In this document: in pieces, positions 11,690 to 25,600 of the stretch | Layout: the number at the start of each line of letters is the position of its first letter | Position numbering within the stretch: the stretch's first letter is position 1 | DNA from: Apostichopus japonicus | Taxonomy: Eukaryota; Echinodermata; Holothuroidea; Aspidochirotida; Stichopodidae | Assembly (NCBI RefSeq): GCF_037975245.1 | Contig: NC_092579.1 | Coordinates: 17,076,178 to 17,140,177, forward strand | Length of the DNA: 64,000 bases | Reading direction: 5' to 3' | The notes under the pieces: model-generated | The model's input: the letters and a program-made list of their open reading frames with translations, nothing else | Databases searched by the model: none | Told to the model about the DNA's origin: nothing | Made by a program: the position numbers and the translations under genes

Positions 11690-14600
11690 GTAAGTTATAG
11701 TTGGAATGGCCCATTGTGTTTGTTTCTGTTCGTAGGTCATTCTTTTCATCCCTAATTTATATGTTTCCTTTCTTAAAAAATGTCTTACCTTCATATTCTA
11801 ATTCATATTTTTGATAAGATTAGAATGACTAAGTAGGAGAATAGGACCTCAGAGACAATAGTATTTAAAGAGCTGAACATTGGTCTTTGTCCATATTTGA
11901 CTTTTTGGGGTCTTTTTTTTTGTTGGTCTTTATACATATTTCAGTGAAATATCTTATTCTGTAAGTTTCTTGTGATACCAAATTTCTTTATAAATTTTAA
12001 ATCTGGCCTTGAAGACTGCATCGGAATATACTGCACCACGCATATTTAGGTGCGTTTTCATTTGTTTTTCACCGATAATCACAGGTGATCACAGGTGGAG
12101 GAAAATTACCACAGGTTTTTTTTTTGTAAGTGCTGTTACCTCAACTAGTCCATACTTTCAAGGTTAAATCACATTTTTCTTCATTAAATTGATCTTAATC
12201 TGTGTTGAATGTCACTATTTCTTGAAGTGTTCCCATTTTTTCCCCATTCTATCCCCAGATTCTTGTACCCCTTTTAGCTAATCCCAGGAACCATGAACAA
12301 TGGCCAGTCGTTGTCTCTCAAGATGTCTTGAGACACGTTCACAATTTAAAGAGCAGCGTCTACGTCGTAGCTGGACAAGTGAAAGGAAAGACGCTTCTTC
12401 CCTTACCTGTTGGTTCAGAAAAAGTTCAAGATGCAACTGAAGTGGAGGAGAAGTATGTCTATACTACATCACATTTTTACATTTTGTACATGTATTTTCT
12501 GTAAATGTAATGTAGCTGTTTTTCCTTTCTGAGCTGTTGAAGGTTGATCACAATTGATCGTTTCCCAACTTTGATTGAGACATGTGAATGATGTTTGTTA
12601 TCATATTGTTTAGAGTCAGTATTTTACGATATTAGACATTTTAGAGAGCTGAGTGTGTTGCAAATTATTGTGTAACAGAAAGTATGATCACTTGTAAAAA
12701 CAGATTGAAGAAGAAAAGGAACCAAGGTAAAAGTCTCTAACATTTTTTGAAAATGCATAACCTGGTTTCAATGTGTAGAGATTAGTTTGAACGAATTGCA
12801 TAAGTAATACAGTTGTTAGAACTACAGTCATGGTTCCATTCTAAACTTATGAAAAATGTTTCAAAAGTGGCCAAAATTTGTTCCAGTGTTTATTATACTA
12901 ATTCCTTTATTGAACTTCCTGATTTAATTTCCTGTCACCATCAAACTAGCTGTAACCCAATTCTTATTGCACAATGTCTTCTGTTTGTTCCTTTTGAATG
13001 ATTACAAAAACATCAAATTGTGAACAAGGAATAGTATGATTTGTTGTAGTTAGTTGGGTTAAGTTGCCACAACATTGCTAAAAGAGCAAGTTTTTCCCCT
13101 TTATGCAGTGTAAGATCTTAATATTTTCATGATTCATGCAAACTCAATAAATCTTTCAAAATCAAGTTTAATCATTAATTTATTCCCTATGAATTCATGA
13201 TCAATTATTCCTTTTGAGTTGCATTTTGCTATTAATTTTCTCTTCTTACAATGCTAGCATATTTACTTTTGCCCGCAGGAACGATTCCTATGATCGAAGT
13301 TTAGTACATGCCATTGAGTCTGTGATCATCGACTGGACTCATCAGATCAAAGACGTCCTTAAACGAGATTCTGCTCAGCCACTCCTTGAAGGTTTGAATC
13401 CAGGGCCAAATGTAGAGATTCAGTTTTGGAAGGCCAAGTGTGAAAACTTGGATTGTATTTTCCAACAGGTACAGTGAAAAATCTTCTTGTCTCAGCATAT
13501 TTGCAAATTTGCCAAAAATGATCTTGATTAAATGTAGAAATCTTTAGAAAAGTTGCAAAAGTGAGCAAGATCAAATGTATTTAATCTACCATCCATCTGA
13601 TTGATTGTAGTCATTGTACATTCCTTACTTTCAAACTTGTAGAATTATTTCATTCATTAAACTGAATGCACCGTGCTATATGATTTTGCAAATCCTACTC
13701 AATAGCACAGTTAAATCTTTTTTTACAGTTTAACCACAACACCACATAATTGTGGTTACGGGGCGCTTGAAAAGCACAGAGAGTGGTGGTTCGTTGGATC
13801 ATCACTCATGTTTGCAGCTTTGAAATCAGGTGTAAAATCACTTAAACTTAAATCAACCGCTGCAATACGTTCATCTTTTTAACTATCTCTTTGTTCATTG
13901 TTTCACAGTTGAGGGATCCCAAAGTACGTAAGATGAAACTGCTGCTTGAGAGAACAGAGAGCAGTTACCTTCCATCTTTCAAAAACATCGAGCGTGACGT
14001 CGAAGCCGGTTAGTCTTCATACATTGATGGATGGGAATCTTAATAATAATCATAAATAAATACGTCATTTATATAGCGCTAAATCACAAAAAGTATCAAA
14101 GCGCTTCACAATAAACAAAAACGATAAAAATGAAATAAATACAGTGAAAACAATTAATAAACTAATAAAAATAATCCAAAAATAGCAACACAAGAAAGTA
14201 AAATACAATAAGAGGTTAAGAAAAAATCTTATATATGTTACAAAAGTTGTGGGAATAGTCAATCTAAACATTCTACTTTTACAAAAGTTACAGATGTACA
14301 TCTTTCAGACAGTTTTTGTCATCGCTCTACAGTATGTTCTAGGTTATCAACTAATGTCCATACATTTTTTTGTGCTACTTTAACCAAATAGCTTTGACTG
14401 AGGCTCAGGATATCTACACCCATCTGAAACCCCTCCAACGGTCCATCGATGACATCGATGAAGTTGAATTCCCAGATCTGATGGATAACATTCCAGCTAT
14501 GATGCACACTATCTGCCTGATCTGGAGTCATTCAGAGTACTACAACACACCACCAAGGATAATTGTTCTTCTTCAAGAGATTTGCAATGCTCTGATTGCT

Positions 14601-17600
14601 CAGGTATGCTCTAGTAAATGTTCATTCATGCCAACTTTTTAATTTTTAGGGGAAATATTAAATACTTCATCATAATATGTCACAGATTAGGTGAGATGCT
14701 TTGAAGAAACCAGTAAAATTAAATATAATTTCTTACCATTACAAGTAAGAAAACAATGAAAAGCTCTTGCATGGCTATGTTGGTGTTAATTTGGCAACAA
14801 AAATCGTGCATCATATTGAATCGCAGAATTAAATAGCAACGTTGGAGTTGCATAACTTAAAAGTATAACACAGGAAATCGTCATTCACTTGTGTATGCAC
14901 TTGGCAGGCAAATTTCAAAATTCAAACAGTCATGAATCGGACAAATTTGAAGCAAATTTGCAGCTGAAATTTTCACATGTATGCTTACTTCGTGGTGCTC
15001 TAATGTAAGGAAGGTGGTAATTTTTGGTAAAGGTCAATTTACGAACATCTCCAAAAGCTGGTGGTTTGACATGTAATGAAATAAAATTGCTGATAGTGTC
15101 CATAAGTACATTACAGGAGGCTCTCAGTCCACAAAATATTTTGCCAAAATATGAAGTTTGAAAGACTGACCATTTTACTTGACTTTCAAGCATATGCTAG
15201 GACATTGCTGTTAACCTTTAAATGTAAAATTTTGTAATTTATATCACAATATTTTCTTTGTTCCAAGTCCAGTTGCACAAACATTCATGCCTTCCTTTCT
15301 TTCACACTGCAATAATAGGGAGTAACATTCCTTGACCCGGGAGAGCTCTTCAAACTAGAGCCCGAGGAAGCTGTCACCAAACTACACTCTGCCGTGAAGG
15401 TTCTGAGATTTTTCAAGGAACAGTACGAGGAATACCGTACTAAATTACCAGAATACTTCAAGGATGGCAGGGAACCTATCCTCTGGGAGTTTGCCCAGCC
15501 ACTGGTCTTTGCAAGATTGGACACATTCACTGAACGTTTGGAAACTCTTGAGGTACTAAGCTTTAGGTTGCAGTCCATATAATGAGTCATTTCTTCAAGC
15601 CTTTTAATGTCCAATTGCCTTGAATTCTCAATTTTTTACTAAGAATGCCCATATGGTGGTGTATTTGTGGAAATAGGATGATGTATGTTTGATGTTTCTC
15701 ACTGTCATTTAGCAATTAAACATAATATTTGAGGTTGTATGTTAAATTGATATCAGACAGAGAGACAGTTCACCCCGAGAGAATGACAAGATACTCATTT
15801 GATAAAATTTCAACCACGTGTCCGTTTCTTATATTTCATTCAAAGTGTTTTCTCAAGAAATAAAAATGAGATGTTGTTACACTAAAGAAAGCAAAATGAT
15901 GTCTGCCCAACAGTCCATACCAAAACAAGAAAACTGTTGATTATATGTAGATTTACAGAGCAGAGATATGCATTGCCACAGTGCTCATGGAATTTCTAAA
16001 TGGTATTCAGTCTAAACTATTTACATAATGGAATTATCAGTGCTCATTCCAAATATGCTAACCTTAATACTTAAGAAAAAATTACCAAGTGACCTAGACA
16101 CCATACAAGTATGAAGATGGCTGATTTCCAAGCCTGATGTCGATCAGATATTTCAGTTTTGCATATTACATCTATGGAATAGGCAAGTTTACTTTGTACT
16201 GCTTTAATGTTTACACTTGTGTCTCGCTTGCATACCATTTTAAATGTGAGTAACATTTATTTCATTGGCAATGGCCTGTTTATCTTTGATATATTTAGAA
16301 ACTGTTTGATACCTATGTCGAGTTCCTGAAGCTGGAGAAGACCGAAATGGGAGGCATGAAAGGCAAAATGCTTGGACAGCAAGTTGAAAGAATACACGAA
16401 GAATTCTTGGAATGTATAAAAGTCTTCACAGAGAGCCAGTATGATGCCTTAGATCCTATGTGCAAAGTAAGTTCAGAACATAAATCCAGTTTCTTCTGTG
16501 TGAAGAAAACATGCCACTAATTATTAAACACAGTCTGGAATGGTAGATGTATCATTTACACATTCATGTTAAAATGAGAAAAAAAATGTTTCATTGAATG
16601 TCAGTTCTGTTCAATGATTTAAAATTATAAAGAAAGTTATTAACATAAATCATCCATAATTCTTTACATCTGAAGAATTGTTATGTAGTGTGGTAAAATA
16701 GTGGCATTCATTGTGTACTTATAGTAACAATATACTAGAAAGTGTCTGTACATAAAATGCACAGGTAACAAATCTCAGTGGAGGGTAATTGGGTTTACTT
16801 TTGCTGCTAAAGAAGGGCTTATGTGTGACCTTTTCTTATCTTTTCAGCATAGCCGATGACCTAGTATAGAGCAATAATAATATCCATTTTGTGATGATAT
16901 TATTTAACTGTTTTTCAATCCATAACTCCTGCATGAGGTTTGCAGTTACAGATGCACAGAAATTGGCACGACCAAGATTATCCTCTGGTTATTCATGACT
17001 GAATTCTCTTTTCAGGAGTTCATCGAGGATTATGACAATTTTGAGAAGAAAGTTTATGATCTCGACAGGAGGCTAGGAGCCATTCTGTGTCAGGGCTTCG
17101 AAGACTGCGCTGGTCTAGAATCTGTCTTTAAGGTAATTATAAAATAATTCCAGAAGATTACCAAACTAGGTTGCGTTTCAGATAGTCTTCCCCGTTCAAT
17201 TTAAAGGATAAAGCGTATCTAAAAGTCTGACATGGACTCTTACACCGACAGCAAAACTTACATGAGTTGAGATATTCCACTTAACCATACAACTCGAACG
17301 TTTGACAGTGTGAAAGGGAACGTAGGCCTTCAAATGCAGATCACTAATAGGATTTTGGCCACTTTAGAAATGCAAAGTGGCATTTTTGTTTTAAATATTA
17401 AAGTATGCTATTGAAACAAAGCTCACAGTTAGAGGTTCATTTCAAATGCAACTTAACTCTTTTACTGTCAACAAGATGAAAAAAATGTGTTGCATCATAC
17501 TCACTTCAGGTAAACTTGTGTCTATTAGTCTAAGCTTGGACAAAGACCTTTGAAGTTCACAGGTGTGTGGTAGCTCCTTTACCCCAGAAAATTGAATTAC

Positions 17601-19567
17601 ATCATTTGAAACAATTTTGCAGCAATCATGTCATATATTGAATCACATAGAAGCTTGTTATAAATCATGCCTAGATACTTCACTTTGCCATTACTCACTA
17701 CAAAAGCAGTAAGACAACATTCCCTTCCTCCCATCCACCAGCTACTTGACTGCTACAGCCCTATGCTGGATCGACCTGTCATCATGGAAGACTTTGAACC
17801 AAAGTACCCCAAGCTTCTCACCATTTATAACCAAGACCTTGACAATGCCAAGGAGATCTTAGACTTCCAGATGAAAGCCATCGAGGTCACCGAGAGTAAA
17901 CCACCTCTAAACAAAAATATGCCCGAAGTGGCCGGTGCGTTGAAGTGGTCGCATCAACTCAGGAATAGGTTGACTAAGCCCATGAGCAGTTTCAAGCATG
18001 TGGAGCATCCGTAAGTTACTAAATCATACAAACTTGTACGTTAAGTAAATATATAATTTTTTATCAGAGTAAGGCCTTGAACATGCTTGGTTGAAATCTT
18101 TGTTTGTAAATACATTTACATTTGTAGTACTATATAATGAAATCTGACAGTGGAAATTATCAATCGGACCACTAGGAATTCACACTGTGGAAAATTTTCA
18201 GGCCCTCTAAAATGTTTTTATCACTGGGTCTCCTATTCAAGCTTCAAACTAATGACTAGCAAACCATTACAAACACAAATCAATGGAAGATGTAATGGCA
18301 TGTCATGATCAATGGTGATGATTTCTAGAGAACTAGGAAACAGACAAACACCTTCAATTGTTTTTTATTCAAGTAAATTGTTTTTTATTCAAGTAAATTG
18401 CTTCTTCTTTGGTTCAATGTGGTTGTATGTGGTGTGTTGTTGAAATGGAATCGATAAAATCCTTTTGTAATACACAATTCCATCTGCTGCATTTCTTAAA
18501 ATAAATAATTTAACATATGCTTAATTTCCTAATGATATCAATTTCATTCTTTCTTTGATTGTTTGCATGACTGTGGATAATGATAATACAGCAAACATTA
18601 TGAACTGATTTTGGCTATCATCCCTTCTCCAAATTATGATAACTGATATGCATGCCAAATTTCCTTTAAATTATTTCCTATTTCCTTTTAATATTTCTTT
18701 GGTTTATTCGATGTCATTTTCTCCTTAGGACGGGCGTGAAAAGGTATATATTAATAAACTGCATGACCGCATGGTCTTGAGGTGTTTGCACAAAAACTTT
18801 CAAGTTTTACTAACTAACAACTTTTGAAATGAAGTGTTTCAGTATTTTACTGATTTGTTTTGTTCCTTTTGCCTGAGTTACTCAATTGAGTTACCACTGT
18901 TAAGTATTGGATTGTCAGACGTCCAAACCCTACAGTATTGATAGCTTCTATATACATGCTACATTTAAATGTCTTCAGTGCAAATATACACATGAATATC
19001 TCTGCTGAGTCTGTTACAAGTTGAATAGCTCTGTCAACAACCTTCTTACACTGAGCACTCATGCTGTTCTTTTGGGTATCAATACTTCCCTGTCCAAGTT
19101 ATAACAACACAGAGAGCGAATACACAACATGTGGAAATATTTATTACTAATATTTTCTTCAGTCACTGCACAATGTCATTTTTTTTTTACAGTGACTCAT
19201 GTTACTGGAGTATTATTTAGTCTCCTCCTGATCGAGAGTAATTGGTTTATGCACATTCATTTTCGTTTTCCTTTGGCACCAAATTTTCTTATTTTGGCTG
19301 GTTTTTTTTCCATCTTGTTCTTGTTATATTTTATGCTTTCTGAAATGTAGACAGCTTTAGTTTTACTACTATTTTCTCGTTTTGTTTTACTGTCTTGTGG
19401 CACATTGTTTTTGAATTCCTGGAGAGACCACAAGTTGTTCGTTTATTTCAGTTTCATTTAAACATTTAGCAACATGGAGGACTTAAATTGGGTTTGCACC
19501 CTCATCATGGTGTGAAGTTAATATAACTTCAGTGCCATTGTCCATTTTTTGTTTTATCCTGTTGCAT

Positions 19568-19643
<76 letters not shown>

Positions 19644-22600
19644 GAATGTTTGGTTCAGTGGAAAAAGCCTTTAATAGGATTGCTAATTACCATTTTTTTT
19701 TTTTAGCAACACTACTAATAATGTCGAAGCATTGCAAAATGAATGAGTAGTTTGTTCAACCTAACTGAATGTAACAGTAGAAGAACTTTTTGGAAAAACA
19801 AAAATAACCAAATTTCACTGCCTTACCCACAACTGCAACACTCTACTTAGTAGAGTTATCTAGACTAGCCCTAGCTAGCTGGTATGGTTATAATACTGTC
19901 GGATGAGATTGCTAGCTTCCAATTGGAAATAAAGCTCTACTTTCTTTGAGAGAGAAAGAATTGTCCTCAAGTGAAGGTGTTAGTGAGGTGTGCATATTTT
20001 AAGATATGAAGCATATCCAACAGTTATTTAAGTTCAATTTAAACTTATATTGTGAAACACAGAGTTTAAGTGATTACTCTAATCTAAAGAATCATCTCTA
20101 ACATAAAAGTTACTAAATATTTGAAATAATTCTTTTAATGTCCTTGATACAGGATTATGCAGACTGAAGATGCAACAAAAGTATTTGCCAAGTATGAAGA
20201 AATGATGGCCCTCCTTTCAAAGTAAGTCATCAGTTATTTATTGCATATTGCTCTCTGTGATCCAAATACTACAAGCCGATCTTAGTACATGGTCTTTCAT
20301 GACAAATGAATGCCTCTGAATGTAAATATGCAACATCTAAGAAAACAAAAGATGTTAAAGAACTATGAAACAGTGAACATTTGTAATGGTAAAATAACTT
20401 TTACTGATGTTTGCCACTATTCTGTGATCATGATACACAAAAAGCTGATGAAATTAGCAACAACTAATTGATATCAACCCCCTTTGTGTACTCATTCTAC
20501 AGGTATGAGGAGTCTGTCTTCAAGGATTGGATTGAAGTAGTGGATGAAACCTGTCAGGTCAATCTCAATCAAGCCCTAATTATGAGAAATCAAGAAACAA
20601 AGCTGATCAGTGTTAACTTTGATCCAAAGGTTTGTATTTGAAAATGTTTTCCAATTCCATATTGTTTCGATAGTGTACATTCTTTACGCTTCATAAGTGG
20701 TATTTATAGCATGGTATTTTAGTCGTTTATCTTGCTGACAAACATTGACACAGCAAGGCTGTGAAGAAATACCAGAAAAACCATTTAGCAATTTATTTTC
20801 TTTACATACAGGATACATATTATCATTCTCATAAGTGCACATTATGGGCATTAGAGGTAAAAAAAAATGGGGGGATGCTACTGACCATGAGATCAGGTAA
20901 TAGTTTCAGAACTGGGGCTGCTAATTACATTGCTTCTAATACAGGACATCACATGTAATACATTGCTGCTCAAACAGGGCTGTTGTATCATTTAATAGGA
21001 AACTGAAGCAATTGATTTGAGACTACCAGGGTCATGATATCAATACAAGCAAGACATCACAACTTTCATTATTTGGTTGCAAGTATTTAATGAGGGGAGG
21101 GCCAAGCATGGTACCTTGGTAGGTCCTGGATGGTGTAAATCTGGCCCTGGTTGCTGCAGTCTGTCCTAAATTCTATAATGTTTAGTTTTTGATATTTACA
21201 AAAGAATTTCTTTCTTTTACAGCTGGTAGCTGTGCTGAGAGAGGTCAAGTATCTGTTAATCAGAGGCGAAGAGACGATACCAGATAGCGCCTCCAAGATC
21301 TATGAGAAACACGAGACATTGAGAATGTACAATGCCAACTTGGACCTGACGGTAGCGTGGTATAACAAGATCAGAGAGACCGTCCTCGAGGTGGAGTTTC
21401 CTCTCATCGAGGGCCAATTGGCAGATATCGACAAGCAACTTGAGAGAGCGGAGAACAACCTGAATTGGAACGGAGATGGAGTCTGGGAATACATCCAAGA
21501 CACCAGAGATAAAGTAAGCAAACATAGTATAAAACTGGTATCAGAAAATTGCTTTAAATTTGGTGATATTCAGTCCCAGGAGGTAATATTATTATGAAGC
21601 CATTGACTTGATTTTGTAATGATGGCTTGATTGATAGTTACTGATAAATTTGTAATAACTTGCTAGATCTAAAACATTCTGTGCTTTAATCGGTTGAATA
21701 TGTTGCAATGACTGCTGCTAGATCATCTATATCCAATGATTGGGATTTGCAATAATAAATGCAGATCTGTAGTAAAATATAGGTTATAATGATTTGCTAG
21801 AGCCATCACCAATGATAGATTAAAGATTTTGATAAATTTGTAGCCAATTATTGGTTGGTATGGAATTCTAGATCCATAACCAGTTATAGCAATTTAAACC
21901 ATGTACAGACCTGTAGCCAAATTGTAGATCCATAACGATTGTTACTAAGATCTACAGCATATATAGTTGTGCTGCTTGCTAGATCTATAGCCAACGATAG
22001 ATTGCAATTGAATAATCTATAGCCAACATCTATAGCCAATTCTATAGCCAAATCTATTACCATTGATAAGTCTAAAGCCAATCTATAGCCAATTATTTTT
22101 ATAATGATTCCTCATCTTTAACTTGTAATCAGGATGTTACGCATGGTTTGCCAATGATAGGCTTGTAAAGACTTAATGTCTATCATGTCTATTGCATACA
22201 CTGTATCTGTTATAATAGATAAATCGACAAACCATTGGAAGTTAGAGCCCATGGCAAAATGTTCCGTGATGACTATTTTCTGTTATTTTGATATCATTTT
22301 GTCGTCAATCACTTAACACTGTGCAGGTCTATGATATCGAAAAGAGGTTGCAGAAGACTAAAGACAACGTGGAGCAAATGAAGAAGATAATGGAAGACTG
22401 GTCCAAGTTGCCATTGTTTGAGCGGAAGGAGCTGAAGAACGACGCTCTGTTGTCATTGGACGACAGGGAAGAGAGGCTGAACAAGAGATATGCTGACGTC
22501 ACAACTTCCGGAGAGAAGATTCACTCGCTGATGAAGGTACAGAAAACAGAAGACTCTTTCTAAGCATCGCTTACCATTTCCAATTTTGCATATAGTAGCA

Positions 22601-25600
22601 ACGTTTGTATTAGTGTCACTGTTCTATTTACTTTTACAAATAGAATAAGAGGTTACACATTTTTGACTCCAGAACAAAGCAAGCTTTTGCAGGTGGATGT
22701 GAACTGACGAGCCATGTTTGTTACATTTTCTGTATTGATATATGTTTTCATCCTGAGACTTCAGTATGAAAGTGAATGACTGTAATTTCATATTTTCATA
22801 TTTTAAGCTGTTTTTTTTTTTTGTAGCAATATCCACTATGTGTGAAAATTGTTACTGAGTATCCTTCCTTGTTTGTCTTGGTTATCATTCCTTTTTTTTC
22901 TCTTTTTATTCTTTTCAGGAAAATTTGGAATTATTCAGAGGAGATGCAGGGACGGATACTTGGAAGGCCTATGTTGATTATCTTGATGACATGGTTGTGG
23001 ACGGGTTCTTTAACTGCATTCAGTGTAGTCTCAACTACATGCTGGAAAACACAGACACGAAAACTTGTAATTCTCCTCTCTTCGAAGCAAGATTAGAATT
23101 GCAGGTAAGTCGGTTTGTTGCAAGGTATTGCGTACTTGTAGAATCTTAGCTTTGTCTATAGTTGGGCTTGTCAAACAATCTGATGTGCTAGTTCCAGTCA
23201 GTGTGCAGGAAATAAGTTAAGTGTTCATGTTTTGTGTAGGAATTTTTGAGGATAAGTATTTAATGTTTTTTATTCATTGTGTGCAGTGAATAATTTATTG
23301 TTCAAATGTTGTATAGCAGTCTTGAGCAGTTCCAACCAGAGTGCAGGGAGTAAGTTTAGTGTTCACATTTTGTGTAGGACTTTTTGAGTATCAAATAAGT
23401 ATCTAACATTATTTGTTTGTGTTTTCACTACTTCCATTCACACATCAGTTTGCCCATGGTCTCTTCACAGCTGCCTGACATGGTATTCAATCCGTCACTA
23501 GACTATGGAGCTTCGGATGGCTTCTATGATTTGGTGGAAATGTTAGTCAGTGATATCTACAAAATGGCTTCCCTTGTCAAGAGATTGGCTCAACATAATG
23601 AGGTTGAACACTACCAGGTATAAGCATTTTTATTACTCTTGAAATGTTAGTGGATCGAAGACATATAGAACCAACCATAGTGCTAGCATGCATTACTACA
23701 GCAAGTTGATTTCCTGTCAGGCATCAACAACCCTCCCCCCTTCTACCAATCAAATACTTGTGATATCTTGTCCCCCTACCATTCGTTTCTCCTCCCTTGA
23801 GTACAATAATGTAACTGCTATTAATATTGCACAGTCATATTTTACACATTTACTCATTTTTCCTTACATCACATTATGTTACATCAAACCCCAGGTATCT
23901 TGCACAGGGAAGATATCAGTAGTCCAAACATGTTACAAACTACTACCCTCAAAAAATGATCGAGCCTACACATTACAAATCCTTTCATAAACATGGGAAG
24001 AAGAAAAATTATAGTTTTTGCAATAATCCACCCATTTCTATGTTTTCTCTACTCTTACATGTTTTCTTAAATTAAAATAAAATAAAATAAATGAAAATAA
24101 TTTTAAAAAAATAAATAAAATTAAAATACTTTTTAGGCGGACTTGGAGGAGATGGTGGAACTGACAGAGATGAGACAGGAGCTCATGGACAGGGTCCAGA
24201 CGATCATGAACAAAGCCCAGGAGTATCGTAACTCATTCGACAACTACGCCTACCTCTGGGTGGACGACCGTAAGGAGTTCATGAGACAGTTCTTACTCTA
24301 CAATCACGTCCTGACCACCGAAGAAATAGAAGCTCATGCGGAGGACGGTGTTCCAGAATCGCCACCGACTTTAGATCAGTTCAAGGAACAGGTACGTGAA
24401 TGCTTGTACAGGGACGTTCATCATTGCGCAAAAATTGTTTGTGGCTATTATATCATGAGTTTAAAACTAAATTGAAAGCAATGGCTTAGACTTGTTAGAA
24501 AGAATGTAAAATACAAGTAAAAGATCACAATCTTTAAATCTCCTACAAGTGTTAGGATTGAAAAAGCCACCTAAATATTTGAGAATTTGATTATGATGTC
24601 CCTGTGATTTTTTCCTCATGTGGAATTGCTAGACATGATTCTGTTTCATGTCTGGATAATGTCTAATTGTTTGCATGCCATAACCATGGACGGTAATCAT
24701 TTATTCGCTGCATTATTCCTTGTTCTACGTCTTCACCCATCTAACTCTCACGCTAGGTTGATACGTACGAGAAGATCTACTCTGAAGTGGATGAAATCGA
24801 TGCCGTCCAAAGATTTGACAGCTGGTTCCGAGTGGATGGGAAACCTTTCAAGCAAGCTCTGCTGAATATCATCAAGAAATGGAGCTTTATGTTCAAGCAA
24901 CATCTTATTGACCATGTCACCAACAGGTACAAATATAAAGTTGCAGTATGTAAATCAAACACTTTCTAGCAGCGGTGAAGTAATGAGTCATTAGTTACAC
25001 GTCAAAGTGAAGATATTTGGACTTGAATTATTATTTCATGATAACAGGTGTGGAAAAATTCAGGCAACAATTTTCAAAAGGAAAATTAGCTGAGTTGGGG
25101 AAAAAAAGTCTTCTTGTTTCTTCCCATTTTTTGCCAATAAAATTTCATTTGGTGTCTTTAAGGATTCCTATTGCATATGAGACATGGAAGGGAGTGAGGA
25201 TAATTTTTTAACCATTCTGGTTGCTGTGGAGTTGTCAAAGTACAGTTACCCTACAAGGGAAATAAGCTAAGTCTTAACAGCCAGTGTTTCATGATATAAG
25301 TGAATTCATCATGGTACAATGGGGCTTTGCAGTATTTCAAAAGAGGGCCCTGCCATATCAGTATGATGTGCTTGATTTTTGTAAGCTACAGTTTAACAAT
25401 CTCTGGCTCTGTTTTAAAGGGTAACACGATTGGGTGAAAGCGCTCACAAGCTACAAATACCTGATGAACCTGCTTATTGATGTGCTGCATGATTGGCTTA
25501 AGCATGATTCCACTTGTGTTGTTTAGCCAAATGAAAAAAAAATTCTTTGGTAAGAGCATGTTAACATCTTAAACTGTAAGCTTGACTTGGAAGTTCGAAA

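Noticed and set aside
12706-12728. Second possible microexon (about 23 nt) between dynein exons 2 and 3
   Set aside because: AG and GT flank it, but 23 nt breaks the frame, while exon 2 joins exon 3 directly in frame.
14045-14150. Repeat with AGCGCT motifs (TATATAGCGCT / AAAGCGCTTCAC)
   Set aside because: Resembles a common invertebrate interspersed repeat, but the ends and a second copy are not visible here.
19532-19750. Plus-strand ORF with Tyr-Ile repeats
   Set aside because: Translation of the (TA)n microsatellite.
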